Shown here one piece after another: positions 1 through 5,766 of a DNA stretch of 12,029 nt (positions within the stretch are counted from its first letter, which is position 1; the number at the start of each line of letters is the position of its first letter). A program made the translations under genes and the position numbers. The notes beneath the pieces are model-generated. The model saw only the letters and a program-made list of their open reading frames with translations, was not told the DNA's origin and did not search any database. The DNA comes from an uncultured Clostridia bacterium. Its GTDB lineage: Bacteria; Bacillota; Clostridia; Christensenellales; UBA1242. Location: assembly GCA_947589615.1 (NCBI GenBank), contig CANQBU010000027.1, positions 1 through 12,029 of the forward strand. Reading direction: 5' to 3'.

Positions 1-8
1 TTTGCCTC

Positions 9-36
9 AAAAACAGCCCAAAATCGGGCTGTTTTT
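9..36. terminator. Rho-independent terminator at the left edge
   Basis: A perfect 11-bp stem (9-19 with 26-36) encloses a 6-base loop. The GC core is flanked by A5 on the left and T5 on the right, so it could stop transcription in both directions. It probably ends a gene lying to the left of the window and insulates the integrase region. Confidence 0.85.
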
Positions 37-39
37 ACG

Positions 40-61
40 TTGCACCCAAATTGCACCCAAA
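40..61. repeat. Perfect tandem duplication of an 11-bp unit
   Basis: The unit TTGCACCCAAA occurs twice without a gap, at 40-50 and 51-61, directly after the terminator and about 190 bp upstream of the integrase. Short direct repeats next to a tyrosine recombinase gene are often arm-type binding sites or part of the attachment site. That role is inferred. The repeat itself is read directly. Confidence 0.8.
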
Positions 62-126
62 ATATTTTCGGCATAAACCGTGAGGTTCATTACGCCAAAA
101 TAGCAGAAACATATTTGTAATAATCT

Positions 127-224
127 GTGCCTAATATCGGTATTCGGCACAATATCATACAGACATATTCTGTGAGAACAGAGATATGTCTTCCCCCATA
201 GCGTTGCTTGTTCGGCAACGCTAT
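127..224. promoter_or_regulatory. Three consecutive hairpins upstream of the integrase
   Basis: Three inverted repeats follow each other. 127-150 has a 5-bp stem, one mismatch, four more pairs and a TCGG loop. 162-190 has 12 pairs with one bulged base and a GAGA loop. 198-224 has a perfect 10-bp stem (198-207 with 215-224) and a 7-base loop. None is followed by a T-run, so they are not typical terminators. They could be a structured mRNA leader for the integrase or folded recombination or attachment DNA. I see no convincing promoter in this stretch. Confidence 0.6.
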
Positions 225-253
225 AATTATATTAAAAAGGAGAAAATAAGATT

Positions 254-1183
254 ATGAAATATCAAGAATGGCTTGAAGAGTGGCTTGAAAATTATATAAA
301 ACCCGCAAGCAAAGCGCGCACTTATTTACGGTATCGGGAGATCGCTGAAAAGCATTTGCGGACAGGTTTGGGAGATTATGAGATCGAAGAGATCACGCAG
401 CCGATTTTGCAGAAATACATTTCGGGATTGAGTATCAACGGAAATCTGAAAAACGGAAAGCCGCTCTCTTCCAATTCCGTCAGTTCTATCATCAGCGTCA
501 TCCAACGCTCTTTTAAGATGGCTGCCCTCTTGGGATATGTTCCTCAAAACTGCGCCAAGATGATTGTTCGTCCCCGCAAGGACGAGAAAGAAATTACATG
601 CTTCACGATTGCCGAGCAAAAGAAGATCGAACAGCGGGTTATGCAGACAAAGAAAGATAAGATGTTCGGCGTGATTATCTGCCTTTATACAGGACTTCGG
701 ATCGGAGAGCTATTGGCACTCACTTGGGAAGATATCGATCTTTCCCGCGGGATCATTATGGTCACAAAATCTTGCCACGACGGGAACGATTTGAACGGAA
801 CATTTTGCAAGGTGATTGAGCCGCCAAAGACAAGCTCTTCCAAACGCATCATCCCCATCCCGAAACAGATTCTTCCTCTGCTTCGTAATATGAAGAAAAA
901 CAGCAAGAGCAGCACCGTCATCTCAAATAACGGGAAAGCGATTTCCGTGCGCTCCTATCAACGAAGTTTCGAGCTGTTTTTGAAGAGGTTGGAGATCCCG
1001 CATAAGGGATTTCACGCTCTGCGACACACGTTTGCGACGCGCGCCTTGGAGTGCGGAATGGACGTGAAAACGCTCTCGGAGATCTTGGGGCATAAATCGC
1101 CCGTCATCACATTGAACCGCTATGCCCACTCGCTGTTAGAGCATAAGAGGGAAATGATGAACAAGGTGGGCAAGCTGTTTTGA
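254..1183 (+). CDS. Tyrosine recombinase / phage-type integrase
   Basis: This 309-residue protein carries the full catalytic set of the tyrosine recombinases: Arg149 (TGLRIGEL), Lys192 in the beta-hairpin (PPKTSSSKR), His254 and Arg257 (HALRHTF), His280 (LGHKSP) and nucleophile Tyr290 (NRYAH). Residues 1-110 form the helical SAM-like core-binding domain, and about 115-309 the catalytic domain. The length is normal for the family, although there is no long arm-binding N-terminus like that of Tn916-type integrases. The start is set by AAAGGAG (235-241), 12 bases before ATG. It is alone between two terminators, so it is transcribed separately from the cargo operon. It most likely integrates and excises the island. 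No excisionase or directionality-factor gene is visible nearby, and the island's other mobility genes, if any, lie outside the window. Confidence 0.95.
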   Translation: MKYQEWLEEWLENYIKPASKARTYLRYREIAEKHLRTGLGDYEIEEITQPILQKYISGLSINGNLKNGKPLSSNSVSSIISVIQRSFKMAALLGYVPQNCAKMIVRPRKDEKEITCFTIAEQKKIEQRVMQTKKDKMFGVIICLYTGLRIGELLALTWEDIDLSRGIIMVTKSCHDGNDLNGTFCKVIEPPKTSSSKRIIPIPKQILPLLRNMKKNSKSSTVISNNGKAISVRSYQRSFELFLKRLEIPHKGFHALRHTFATRALECGMDVKTLSEILGHKSPVITLNRYAHSLLEHKREMMNKVGKLF

Positions 1184-1193
1184 TATAAAAACA

Positions 1194-1227
1194 AGGCATT
1201 GGACACAAAAATCCAATGCCTATTTTT
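1194..1227 (+). terminator. Terminator of the integrase gene
   Basis: A perfect 10-bp stem (1194-1203 with 1212-1221) with an 8-base loop is followed by ATTTTT. It starts 11 bases after the integrase stop codon. Confidence 0.9.
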
Positions 1228-1243
1228 GTCATCTATGAGAATA

Positions 1244-1277
1244 ATCGATGAACATTTTTTCTGGCTTGTTCATCGAT
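1244..1277. repeat. Perfect 11-bp inverted repeat
   Basis: ATCGATGAACA (1244-1254) is repeated in inverse form at 1267-1277 around a 12-base T-rich loop. There is no T-run behind the second arm, so it is not a good terminator. Its first arm overlaps the end of the longer inverted repeat by two bases. It may be a protein-binding site or a cruciform. Confidence 0.7.
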
Positions 1278-1332
1278 GAAATCGCAAAAGGAAAATTTTT
1301 CCTGCAAAATTCGACTTTTTTCGATTTTTCTC

Positions 1333-1361
1333 TTGACATTCACTTCGATTCAATGTAGAAT
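1333..1361 (+). promoter_or_regulatory. Sigma-A type promoter for the TetR gene and probably the whole operon
   Basis: TTGACA (1333-1338) and TAGAAT (1356-1361) are separated by exactly 17 bases. Transcription would start near 1368 and give an untranslated leader of about 125 bases before the TetR start codon. The operator at 1461-1478 lies downstream of this start, where a bound repressor would act as a roadblock rather than by covering the promoter. Confidence 0.8.
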
Positions 1362-1460
1362 AAGAGAAAAGAAGTACACTAATTATTCTCATAGGTGATC
1401 ACTTTGTATCGGTAAAAATTCATCTATCAATTGGCGACTTAATTTTTTTTGGCTTTGACT

Positions 1461-1478
1461 ATTAAACGAGCGTTTAAT
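1461..1478. promoter_or_regulatory. Probable TetR-family operator
   Basis: ATTAAACG and CGTTTAAT form a perfect 8+8 palindrome around a 2-base centre, immediately in front of the ribosome binding site (about 1481-1486) of the TetR gene. Position and symmetry are typical of an autoregulatory operator. That the adjacent regulator binds it is inferred. Confidence 0.75.
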
Positions 1479-1492
1479 TCAGAGGATAAATA

Positions 1493-2041
1493 ATGGCAAA
1501 ACGGAATATGCCGTTTAATGAAAAGCGTGAAGAAATTATTAAAGCTGCGTACAAGCTCTTTATTCGGAAAGGGCTTGAAAAGACAAGCATACGGAACATA
1601 GCAAACTATGCAGGAATAAATGTCAACTCCATTTATTATCATTTTAAGACAAAGGCGGAAATCGTAATTTGTTGCGTTGAATTTGGCTTAAAACAAGTAT
1701 CGCATGATTTGTTTGAATTGGCTTTGGCAACAAACTTTTATGATGAGGATTCAATAAAACAATTTACAGAAAAACTTTTTGAGCAGAAGGAAGAATTGTG
1801 TTGGTGCTATCAAGTTATTGCTTCGCCAAATTATAATTGGCTCGTCAAAGATATTGTCATTAACGTCAGAGGACAGTATAAGCAATATGCCGACAAGTTC
1901 GAAAAAAAGTACGGTGCGGCAACATTGGATGTTAAGACACTGATGGGATTTGCAATGCTTGCAGTAAAAGAATTTATTATTACTGAGGACAGGCACTGCT
2001 TACAACAATTTAGAATAATCATCGAAAAGGTGAAAAAATAA
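1493..2041 (+). CDS. TetR/AcrR-family transcriptional regulator
   Basis: The protein has 182 residues, a normal size for TetR regulators. Residues 11-58 match the family's N-terminal DNA-binding domain: REEIIKAAYKLFIRKG, then TSIRNIANYAGINVNSIYYH as the helix-turn-helix and recognition helix, then FKTKAEI. The remaining 120 residues are the variable ligand-binding and dimerisation part and give no hint of the ligand. AGAGG (1481-1485) lies 7 bases before ATG. A perfect palindrome (1461-1478) just upstream is its likely operator, so it probably represses itself and the downstream genes, which follow on the same strand with short gaps. Regulation of the whole operon up to 11853 is an inference, weakened by the terminator-like hairpin at 3106-3142. 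Confidence 0.93.
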   Translation: MAKRNMPFNEKREEIIKAAYKLFIRKGLEKTSIRNIANYAGINVNSIYYHFKTKAEIVICCVEFGLKQVSHDLFELALATNFYDEDSIKQFTEKLFEQKEELCWCYQVIASPNYNWLVKDIVINVRGQYKQYADKFEKKYGAATLDVKTLMGFAMLAVKEFIITEDRHCLQQFRIIIEKVKK

Positions 2042-2056
2042 TTTTTGGAGGTTTTT

Positions 2057-2122
2057 ATGGTAAGCGTAAACATGAAAAATCGCAGGGCAAAGCTCTCTGC
2101 GAATCGGAGGTCTGAATTATGA
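2057..2122 (+). CDS. Small basic ORF, 21 residues, coupled to the next gene
   Basis: An ATG at 2057 follows TTTGGAGG (2044-2051) at a spacing of 5 and opens a 21-codon frame. The peptide is strongly basic in its middle (MKNRRAKL, ANRRSEL). Its TGA stop overlaps the ATG of the zinc-finger membrane protein in the arrangement ATGA (2119-2122), a classic translational coupling. A 6-bp hairpin (2080-2085 with 2097-2102) lies inside it, just before the next gene's GGAGG (2106-2110). It may be a leader peptide whose translation opens that site. It has no recognised family, and it could also be a chance frame. Confidence 0.45.
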   Translation: MVSVNMKNRRAKLSANRRSEL

Positions 2123-2889
2123 ATGGCATCGGTGTAAACTGCGCAACTCATCCGAAAGTTGAAGCCGTCGCAAAGTGTGCAAAATGCGGAAAACCCATTT
2201 GTCCCACTTGCTATGACGCTTTCGAATTGCCCAATAACGGAGGTCATGTTTGCGCTGATTGTTACAAAAAAGCAGTAAGAAGTGAAATTTCGGAAATTGA
2301 TTCGTTGAAGAAAATGACCAAGCGCGAGATTGGCTTCATTATTTTCGGCTTTGTTTTTGGTTTCATCGTCGATATTCTGCTATTTTTTGTAGGATTAAAC
2401 AGAATTGGAATTGCAGATGTAGAACCGTTATTAAATCTTATGAAAGCGTCGCCAGAGGGGCTGTTTTATCTTATCCCTTTGGTGTACATACCTTTTGCAC
2501 TTGGTTCTTTGATGACTGTCTTAAAAAGGGTATTCAGAGTCTTTAGGGCTACTAACGATGGCAGTGAAGATTCGTGGATATGGGCTTTGGTTTTTGCTAT
2601 TATAGCAGGCTGGTTCATGCTTTTGGTTACGCCAATTATAACCATTTATCGTTTTGTCGTAAGAATCAAGGATAAAAATCGACTTAATGTCATTCTCGCA
2701 AATGATCAGCAGTTGCTTACGGCTATTGACAATTTCATTGCGGAAACATTAAAGCCTTCGGCGGTTGAACAGGCAGCAGCGGGCGGCGATGTGGAAATTT
2801 CACTTGACGCTATTTTGGCATCGAGTGCAGGATCGGATGCCGCGCTTTGTGATAACGGCGAAATTCTGAGAACAATTAGAACGAGATAA
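2119..2889 (+). CDS. B-box-like zinc-finger membrane protein
   Basis: The N-terminus of this 256-residue protein has regularly spaced metal ligands: Cys8, His11, Cys20, Cys23, Cys28, Cys31, His43, Cys45 and Cys48. This is the pattern of B-box-type treble-clef zinc fingers. Three hydrophobic stretches follow, at about 72-93, 114-136 and 153-181 (IIFGFVFGFIVDILLFFVGL; FYLIPLVYIPFALGSLMTVL; WALVFAIIAGWFMLLVTPII), so it is an integral membrane protein with the zinc domain and a 75-residue C-terminal tail outside the bilayer. There is no signal peptide. GGAGG (2106-2110) lies 8 bases before ATG. Such proteins occur singly in Bacillota without known function. Next to E1, E2 and JAB genes, the zinc domain could act as an E3-like adaptor or anchor the soluble ATPase at the membrane. 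Both roles are inferred. Confidence 0.8.
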   Translation: MNGIGVNCATHPKVEAVAKCAKCGKPICPTCYDAFELPNNGGHVCADCYKKAVRSEISEIDSLKKMTKREIGFIIFGFVFGFIVDILLFFVGLNRIGIADVEPLLNLMKASPEGLFYLIPLVYIPFALGSLMTVLKRVFRVFRATNDGSEDSWIWALVFAIIAGWFMLLVTPIITIYRFVVRIKDKNRLNVILANDQQLLTAIDNFIAETLKPSAVEQAAAGGDVEISLDAILASSAGSDAALCDNGEILRTIRTR

Positions 2890-2907
2890 TTTGGGAGGAT
2901 GAAAACC

Positions 2908-3099
2908 ATGATTAAAATACCTGATGGAGTTATGAGAGCCGATGACGACGGTGCCGAGCGTAGAAAAAGACTTGCGGAAGCTTTGAAACGTGGAGAACAA
3001 ATCTCTGTTGCGCCAAGCGGAGAAGTCATGACGCAAGCCGAAAAGAATGCAGACCCCGATGCCGTGTCTATTACTGTTCCGGAAGGGAAACTGGCATAA
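2908..3099 (+). CDS. Small hypothetical protein, 63 residues
   Basis: I do not recognise a family. The start at 2908 is preferred over an in-frame ATG at 2899, because GGGAGG (2893-2898) directly abuts 2899 but stands 9 bases from 2908. The product begins MIKIPDGVM, has a charged probable helix (AERRKRLAEALKRG, about residues 16-29) and ends in a short segment rich in small residues and beta-formers (VSITVPEGKLA). It lies 18 bases behind the zinc-finger membrane gene and just before a terminator-like hairpin. It is too short and lacks a terminal Gly-Gly, so I do not call it a ubiquitin-like modifier. It could still be a substrate or adaptor of the conjugation genes. Confidence 0.75.
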   Translation: MIKIPDGVMRADDDGAERRKRLAEALKRGEQISVAPSGEVMTQAEKNADPDAVSITVPEGKLA

Positions 3100-3105
3100 A
3101 TTTTA

Positions 3106-3142
3106 GGGTCAAGAGTAGTAAATTCTTGACCCGGTTTTATTT
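3106..3142 (+). terminator. Intra-operon terminator or attenuator
   Basis: GGGTCAAGA (3106-3114) pairs perfectly with TCTTGACCC (3124-3132) around a 9-base loop, followed by GGTTTTATTT. The two G bases before the T-run make it weaker than ideal. It ends 12 bases before the E2-like gene, so it may reduce transcription from the regulator part into the conjugation and secretion part. I see no consensus promoter between it and 3155. Confidence 0.65.
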
Positions 3143-3154
3143 GGAGAATTTATT

Positions 3155-3643
3155 ATGAGCATTTATTGGTATGAAAACGACAAGGAATTGTTCGCTAATG
3201 AAGTGCGAATGATGCAAAAATTTTATCCTTCTTTTAAGCTGATGAAAATGCCTGACGGCAGATTATATTGGCGTGGAAAGGTCAACCCGACGGGGGAAGG
3301 CGGCGGCGTTTGGGATCTGATGGTTATTTATGATAATAATCATCCATATACCGATGGAGAAAAAACATATGGCGGCTCAATTGATGTATATCCCGTATCG
3401 CCCAATTTGGCGCAATTGCAAAAACAGTTAGATGTCCCCATCCCGCATATCTATTATAATAAATGGAATCGCGAGGAGGCTTATATTTGTACTGTTCGCC
3501 CAAATGAATTCAAAGCGGGAGCCAGATCAAGTTCGGCGGCATCGTGCCTCTCGTGGGCTTGCAAATGGATCGTAGTATTCGAGCTTTGGCTCAATGGAGA
3601 TATTCCGTTCGAAGATTTTGACACAAATAAACACATCTTCTGA
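3155..3643 (+). CDS. Ubiquitin-conjugating enzyme E2-like (UBC fold) protein
   Basis: The 162-residue protein follows the order of the prokaryotic E2/UBC-like families: an N-terminal helix (about 9-24, ending KFYPSF), beta strands with WRGKV (39-43) and WDLMVIYDNNHPY (53-65), a proline-containing turn (VYPVSP, 78-83), a conserved His98 (PHIY), and the probable catalytic Cys112 in EEAYICTVRP at the usual place after it. A C-terminal helical part follows with ASCLSWACKW and FELWLNGD. Eukaryotic E2s have His-Pro-Asn about ten residues before the cysteine; here it is His-Ile-Tyr and 14. An E2 accepts a ubiquitin-like protein from E1 as a thioester and passes it to targets. The E1 and JAB genes directly downstream support this call. 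GGAG (3143-3146) lies 8 bases before ATG. The assignment rests on motif order, not a search. Confidence 0.75.
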   Translation: MSIYWYENDKELFANEVRMMQKFYPSFKLMKMPDGRLYWRGKVNPTGEGGGVWDLMVIYDNNHPYTDGEKTYGGSIDVYPVSPNLAQLQKQLDVPIPHIYYNKWNREEAYICTVRPNEFKAGARSSSAASCLSWACKWIVVFELWLNGDIPFEDFDTNKHIF

Positions 3644-3656
3644 ATTGGGAGCTAAA

Positions 3657-4649
3657 ATGCAAGTCATCTTTTCTCAACGCGCATTTGTATCTGTACTCGC
3701 CGAAACTGCCGAAAAAATACAAACAGAAACGGGAGGAATTTTTCTCGGTTATCGGAACGGGGAAAGTTGGTACATAGTTGAAGCTATAGACCCTGGTCCA
3801 AAGTCAACTTTTCAAGTTGCATACTTTGAGTATGATACAAAGTATGTGAATCATCTTTCTTTGAAAATTGCCCGACTGTATAATAAGCCGTTGGAACTGC
3901 TTGGTCTTTGGCACCGTCACCCGGGATCATTCGATCAATTTTCGGGAACCGATGATGGTACAAATGCCCAATATGCCTCTTTGAACGCCAACGGCGCGAT
4001 ATCAGCTCTGGTAAATATCGACCCGGAATTTCGGCTTACGGTTTTTCATGTGACCGCTCCCCTTTCATACAGAAGGGTGCCTTACCGCGTGGGAGACGAT
4101 CTTATCCCCGAACAATTTAGAAAGTTATGTGATACGCAACGTCTTTTGGATTACACAAGCGCAAAGACAAGCTCAATCTGGGGTACAGGTAAGCCCCAAA
4201 AACCAAAATACAAATATGATGTTATGCTGAATGAGATTATAAAAAATCTTGATCTCATCGAGATAACGAATAATATCAATGAAGAAACATTGCCCGATTT
4301 AACAGATGAAGATATTGCTTTGATTTTGGAACAAACAGAAAAAGATTTAGAGTATTTTGGGGAATGTTATATGGATTTCAAGGTGTCGCTTCAAGAAAAA
4401 GTGTTGCAAGCGCAAAATCAAGACAATCCACGGCAAATACTGCAGTTCGCGAGAGTCCCCGGTGATACGGTTTGCATGTTTAAGTTTGCGGAAAGGTTTT
4501 ACTACTATAAAAGTGGGCTTTTCAAGGGCATTATTGAAGATGCAATTGAATCGATGAAGAAGATTCCAAAAATATTCGGATTTACGCGCCATTTTGTCAT
4601 TGATAAGGAGTTTGTGGAATGCTGTTTGAAAAAAATCAAAAACAATTAA
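3657..4649 (+). CDS. JAMM/JAB-domain metalloprotease with C-terminal extension
   Basis: The start at 3657 is chosen because GGGAG (3647-3651) lies 5 bases upstream; an upstream ATG at 3594 would overlap the E2 gene by 50 bases without a good binding site. The 330-residue product has the complete zinc-dependent JAMM signature His86-x-His88-x7-Ser96-x2-Asp99 (LWHRHPG...FSGTD), with Glu25 in ETGGIFLG, so it should be catalytically active. JAMM enzymes cut isopeptide bonds to ubiquitin-like proteins or process their C-termini. The domain fills about residues 1-140. The last 180 residues are charged and helical with no family I recognise, and may bind a partner or substrate. The end overlaps the E1 gene by 31 bases, so the two are probably translated in coordination. 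Confidence 0.92.
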   Translation: MQVIFSQRAFVSVLAETAEKIQTETGGIFLGYRNGESWYIVEAIDPGPKSTFQVAYFEYDTKYVNHLSLKIARLYNKPLELLGLWHRHPGSFDQFSGTDDGTNAQYASLNANGAISALVNIDPEFRLTVFHVTAPLSYRRVPYRVGDDLIPEQFRKLCDTQRLLDYTSAKTSSIWGTGKPQKPKYKYDVMLNEIIKNLDLIEITNNINEETLPDLTDEDIALILEQTEKDLEYFGECYMDFKVSLQEKVLQAQNQDNPRQILQFARVPGDTVCMFKFAERFYYYKSGLFKGIIEDAIESMKKIPKIFGFTRHFVIDKEFVECCLKKIKNN

Positions 4650-5758
4650 GAGTCCTTATCCCCACGCAAATCAAAGAGCAGATCTACTTCGGGCCGATCT
4701 ACGGATACTACAAGAAAGATACGGGGATTTTTAATATCACAGCAACGAAGAATGGGGAAGACATCAGGCTCCTCGGCGAGATCGCTCAACAGCTTCCCGA
4801 GGATCACAATCGTCAAAACAAACTCTGGGGCATATGGCAGAGTGGTGACTTGAAGTTCTTTTATCGGGGCGTTGAATATACTGCAGAATACTATAGTTTA
4901 TACTTAAATATTTTCTCTCGCAATAAAGGAATATTAGAAACGGCGGTGATGCGTGAAAAAAGTGCCGTTATTTTGGGTTGCGGATCGGTCGGCAGCCTTG
5001 TCGCATTGGAACTCGCACGGGCGGGGGTAGGGAAATTTCTCTTAGTGGACACAGACATCCTCGAGTATCATAATCTTTGCAGACATCAATGCGGCATCGC
5101 CGAAGTGGGAGAATACAAGGTCGATATTGTAAAGCGCCGTATTTTGGATATCAACCCTGCCGCCCAAGTGTATGCGAAAAGGAATATCGTTGAGCATCTT
5201 TCGCAGAAAGATTTTGATTTGATATGCGACGGAGAAAATACTATTATTGTAGGTTGTGCCGACAATCGAAAAGCAGATGTTTACTCCAACATGGTGGCGG
5301 CGCGGATGGGATGCGCTTTCATATCAATAGGTTTTTGGGAAAGAGCGTTGGCGGGTGAAATTTTTTATTGGTTGCCGAATAGCAATATGCCTTGTTGCGG
5401 ATGCGCTTTGGGCGGCGGAATGTCGGGAAGAGTAGAAACGAACAATCATCATGTTTACTCTAATCAAGTAGATATAGAGAAGTTGAAGTTTGAACCTGGC
5501 ATTTCGGTTGATATCAATTTCATTACTTGTATTGGGATAAAACTCTCGCTTGATATTCTTAACAGAAAAAATGAAAGCTACATCCCTCGTCTTTTGAACG
5601 ATCTAAAACAATATACGGTGGTTTGCAATACTTGTAATCCCGCTATCGGGGGCGATATGGTTGAAATTTTCAGCTATCCGCTTCAAGTGACCACTTCTTT
5701 GAAAGTCAATTTCGGAACAAATTGCAAGGAAGACTGTATTTGCCGATATGAAAAATAG
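4619..5758 (+). CDS. E1-like / ThiF-family adenylating enzyme with N-terminal JAB-like remnant
   Basis: Residues 110-345 of this 379-residue protein are a ThiF/MoeB/E1 adenylation domain: nucleotide loop GCGSVGS (120-126), Asp144 in LLVDTD, Asn152 and Arg155 in HNLCRHQ, Lys167 in EYKVDIVK and Asp215 in CADN. Four zinc-binding cysteines are present as CxxC pairs, Cys259/Cys262 and Cys336/Cys339. The enzyme would activate the C-terminus of a ubiquitin-like protein with ATP. The C-terminal tail carries more cysteines (369, 373, 375) that could take the thioester. Residues 1-100 are an extra domain with PIYGYYKKDTGIF and LWGIWQSGDLKFF, similar in order to the neighbouring JAB domain but lacking its metal ligands. 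AAGGAG (4605-4610) lies 8 bases before ATG, inside the JAB gene. Confidence 0.92.
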   Translation: MLFEKNQKQLRVLIPTQIKEQIYFGPIYGYYKKDTGIFNITATKNGEDIRLLGEIAQQLPEDHNRQNKLWGIWQSGDLKFFYRGVEYTAEYYSLYLNIFSRNKGILETAVMREKSAVILGCGSVGSLVALELARAGVGKFLLVDTDILEYHNLCRHQCGIAEVGEYKVDIVKRRILDINPAAQVYAKRNIVEHLSQKDFDLICDGENTIIVGCADNRKADVYSNMVAARMGCAFISIGFWERALAGEIFYWLPNSNMPCCGCALGGGMSGRVETNNHHVYSNQVDIEKLKFEPGISVDINFITCIGIKLSLDILNRKNESYIPRLLNDLKQYTVVCNTCNPAIGGDMVEIFSYPLQVTTSLKVNFGTNCKEDCICRYEK

Positions 5759-5766
5759 AGGTTATT

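Larger units (their letters stand above)
1229..1398. repeat. Long-range 17-bp inverted repeat flanking the cargo promoter
   Basis: Bases 1229-1245 are the reverse complement of 1382-1398 with one mismatch (1232 against 1395), 16 of 17 pairs. The arms are separated by 136 bp that include the promoter at 1333-1361. The distance is too large for a simple hairpin. Paired binding sites for a looping regulator, or the inverted termini of a small inserted piece of DNA, are possible readings. Confidence 0.6.
1184..1492. other. Regulatory intergenic region between integrase and TetR gene
   Basis: These 309 bases hold no convincing gene. In order they contain the integrase terminator (1194-1227), the left arm of a long inverted repeat (1229-1245), a perfect inner inverted repeat (1244-1277), a short A/T-rich palindrome (1289-1303), a consensus promoter (1333-1361), the right arm of the long repeat (1382-1398) and a TetR-type operator (1461-1478). 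The density of symmetrical elements suggests control of the cargo operon, or an element junction. Confidence 0.7.

Noticed and set aside
186..257. A 23-codon frame upstream of the integrase whose TGA overlaps the integrase ATG (ATGA).
   Set aside because: Unlike the small frame at 2057 it has no ribosome binding site, and it runs through the hairpin at 198-224; probably chance.
2908..3099. The 63-residue protein as the missing ubiquitin-like modifier.
   Set aside because: Too short for a beta-grasp domain, mainly charged and helical, with no Gly-Gly or similar tail.
3594..3656. An upstream start of the JAB gene that overlaps the E2-like gene by 50 bases.
   Set aside because: The ATG at 3657 has a good GGGAG at the right distance and begins exactly at the domain (MQVIFSQRAF).
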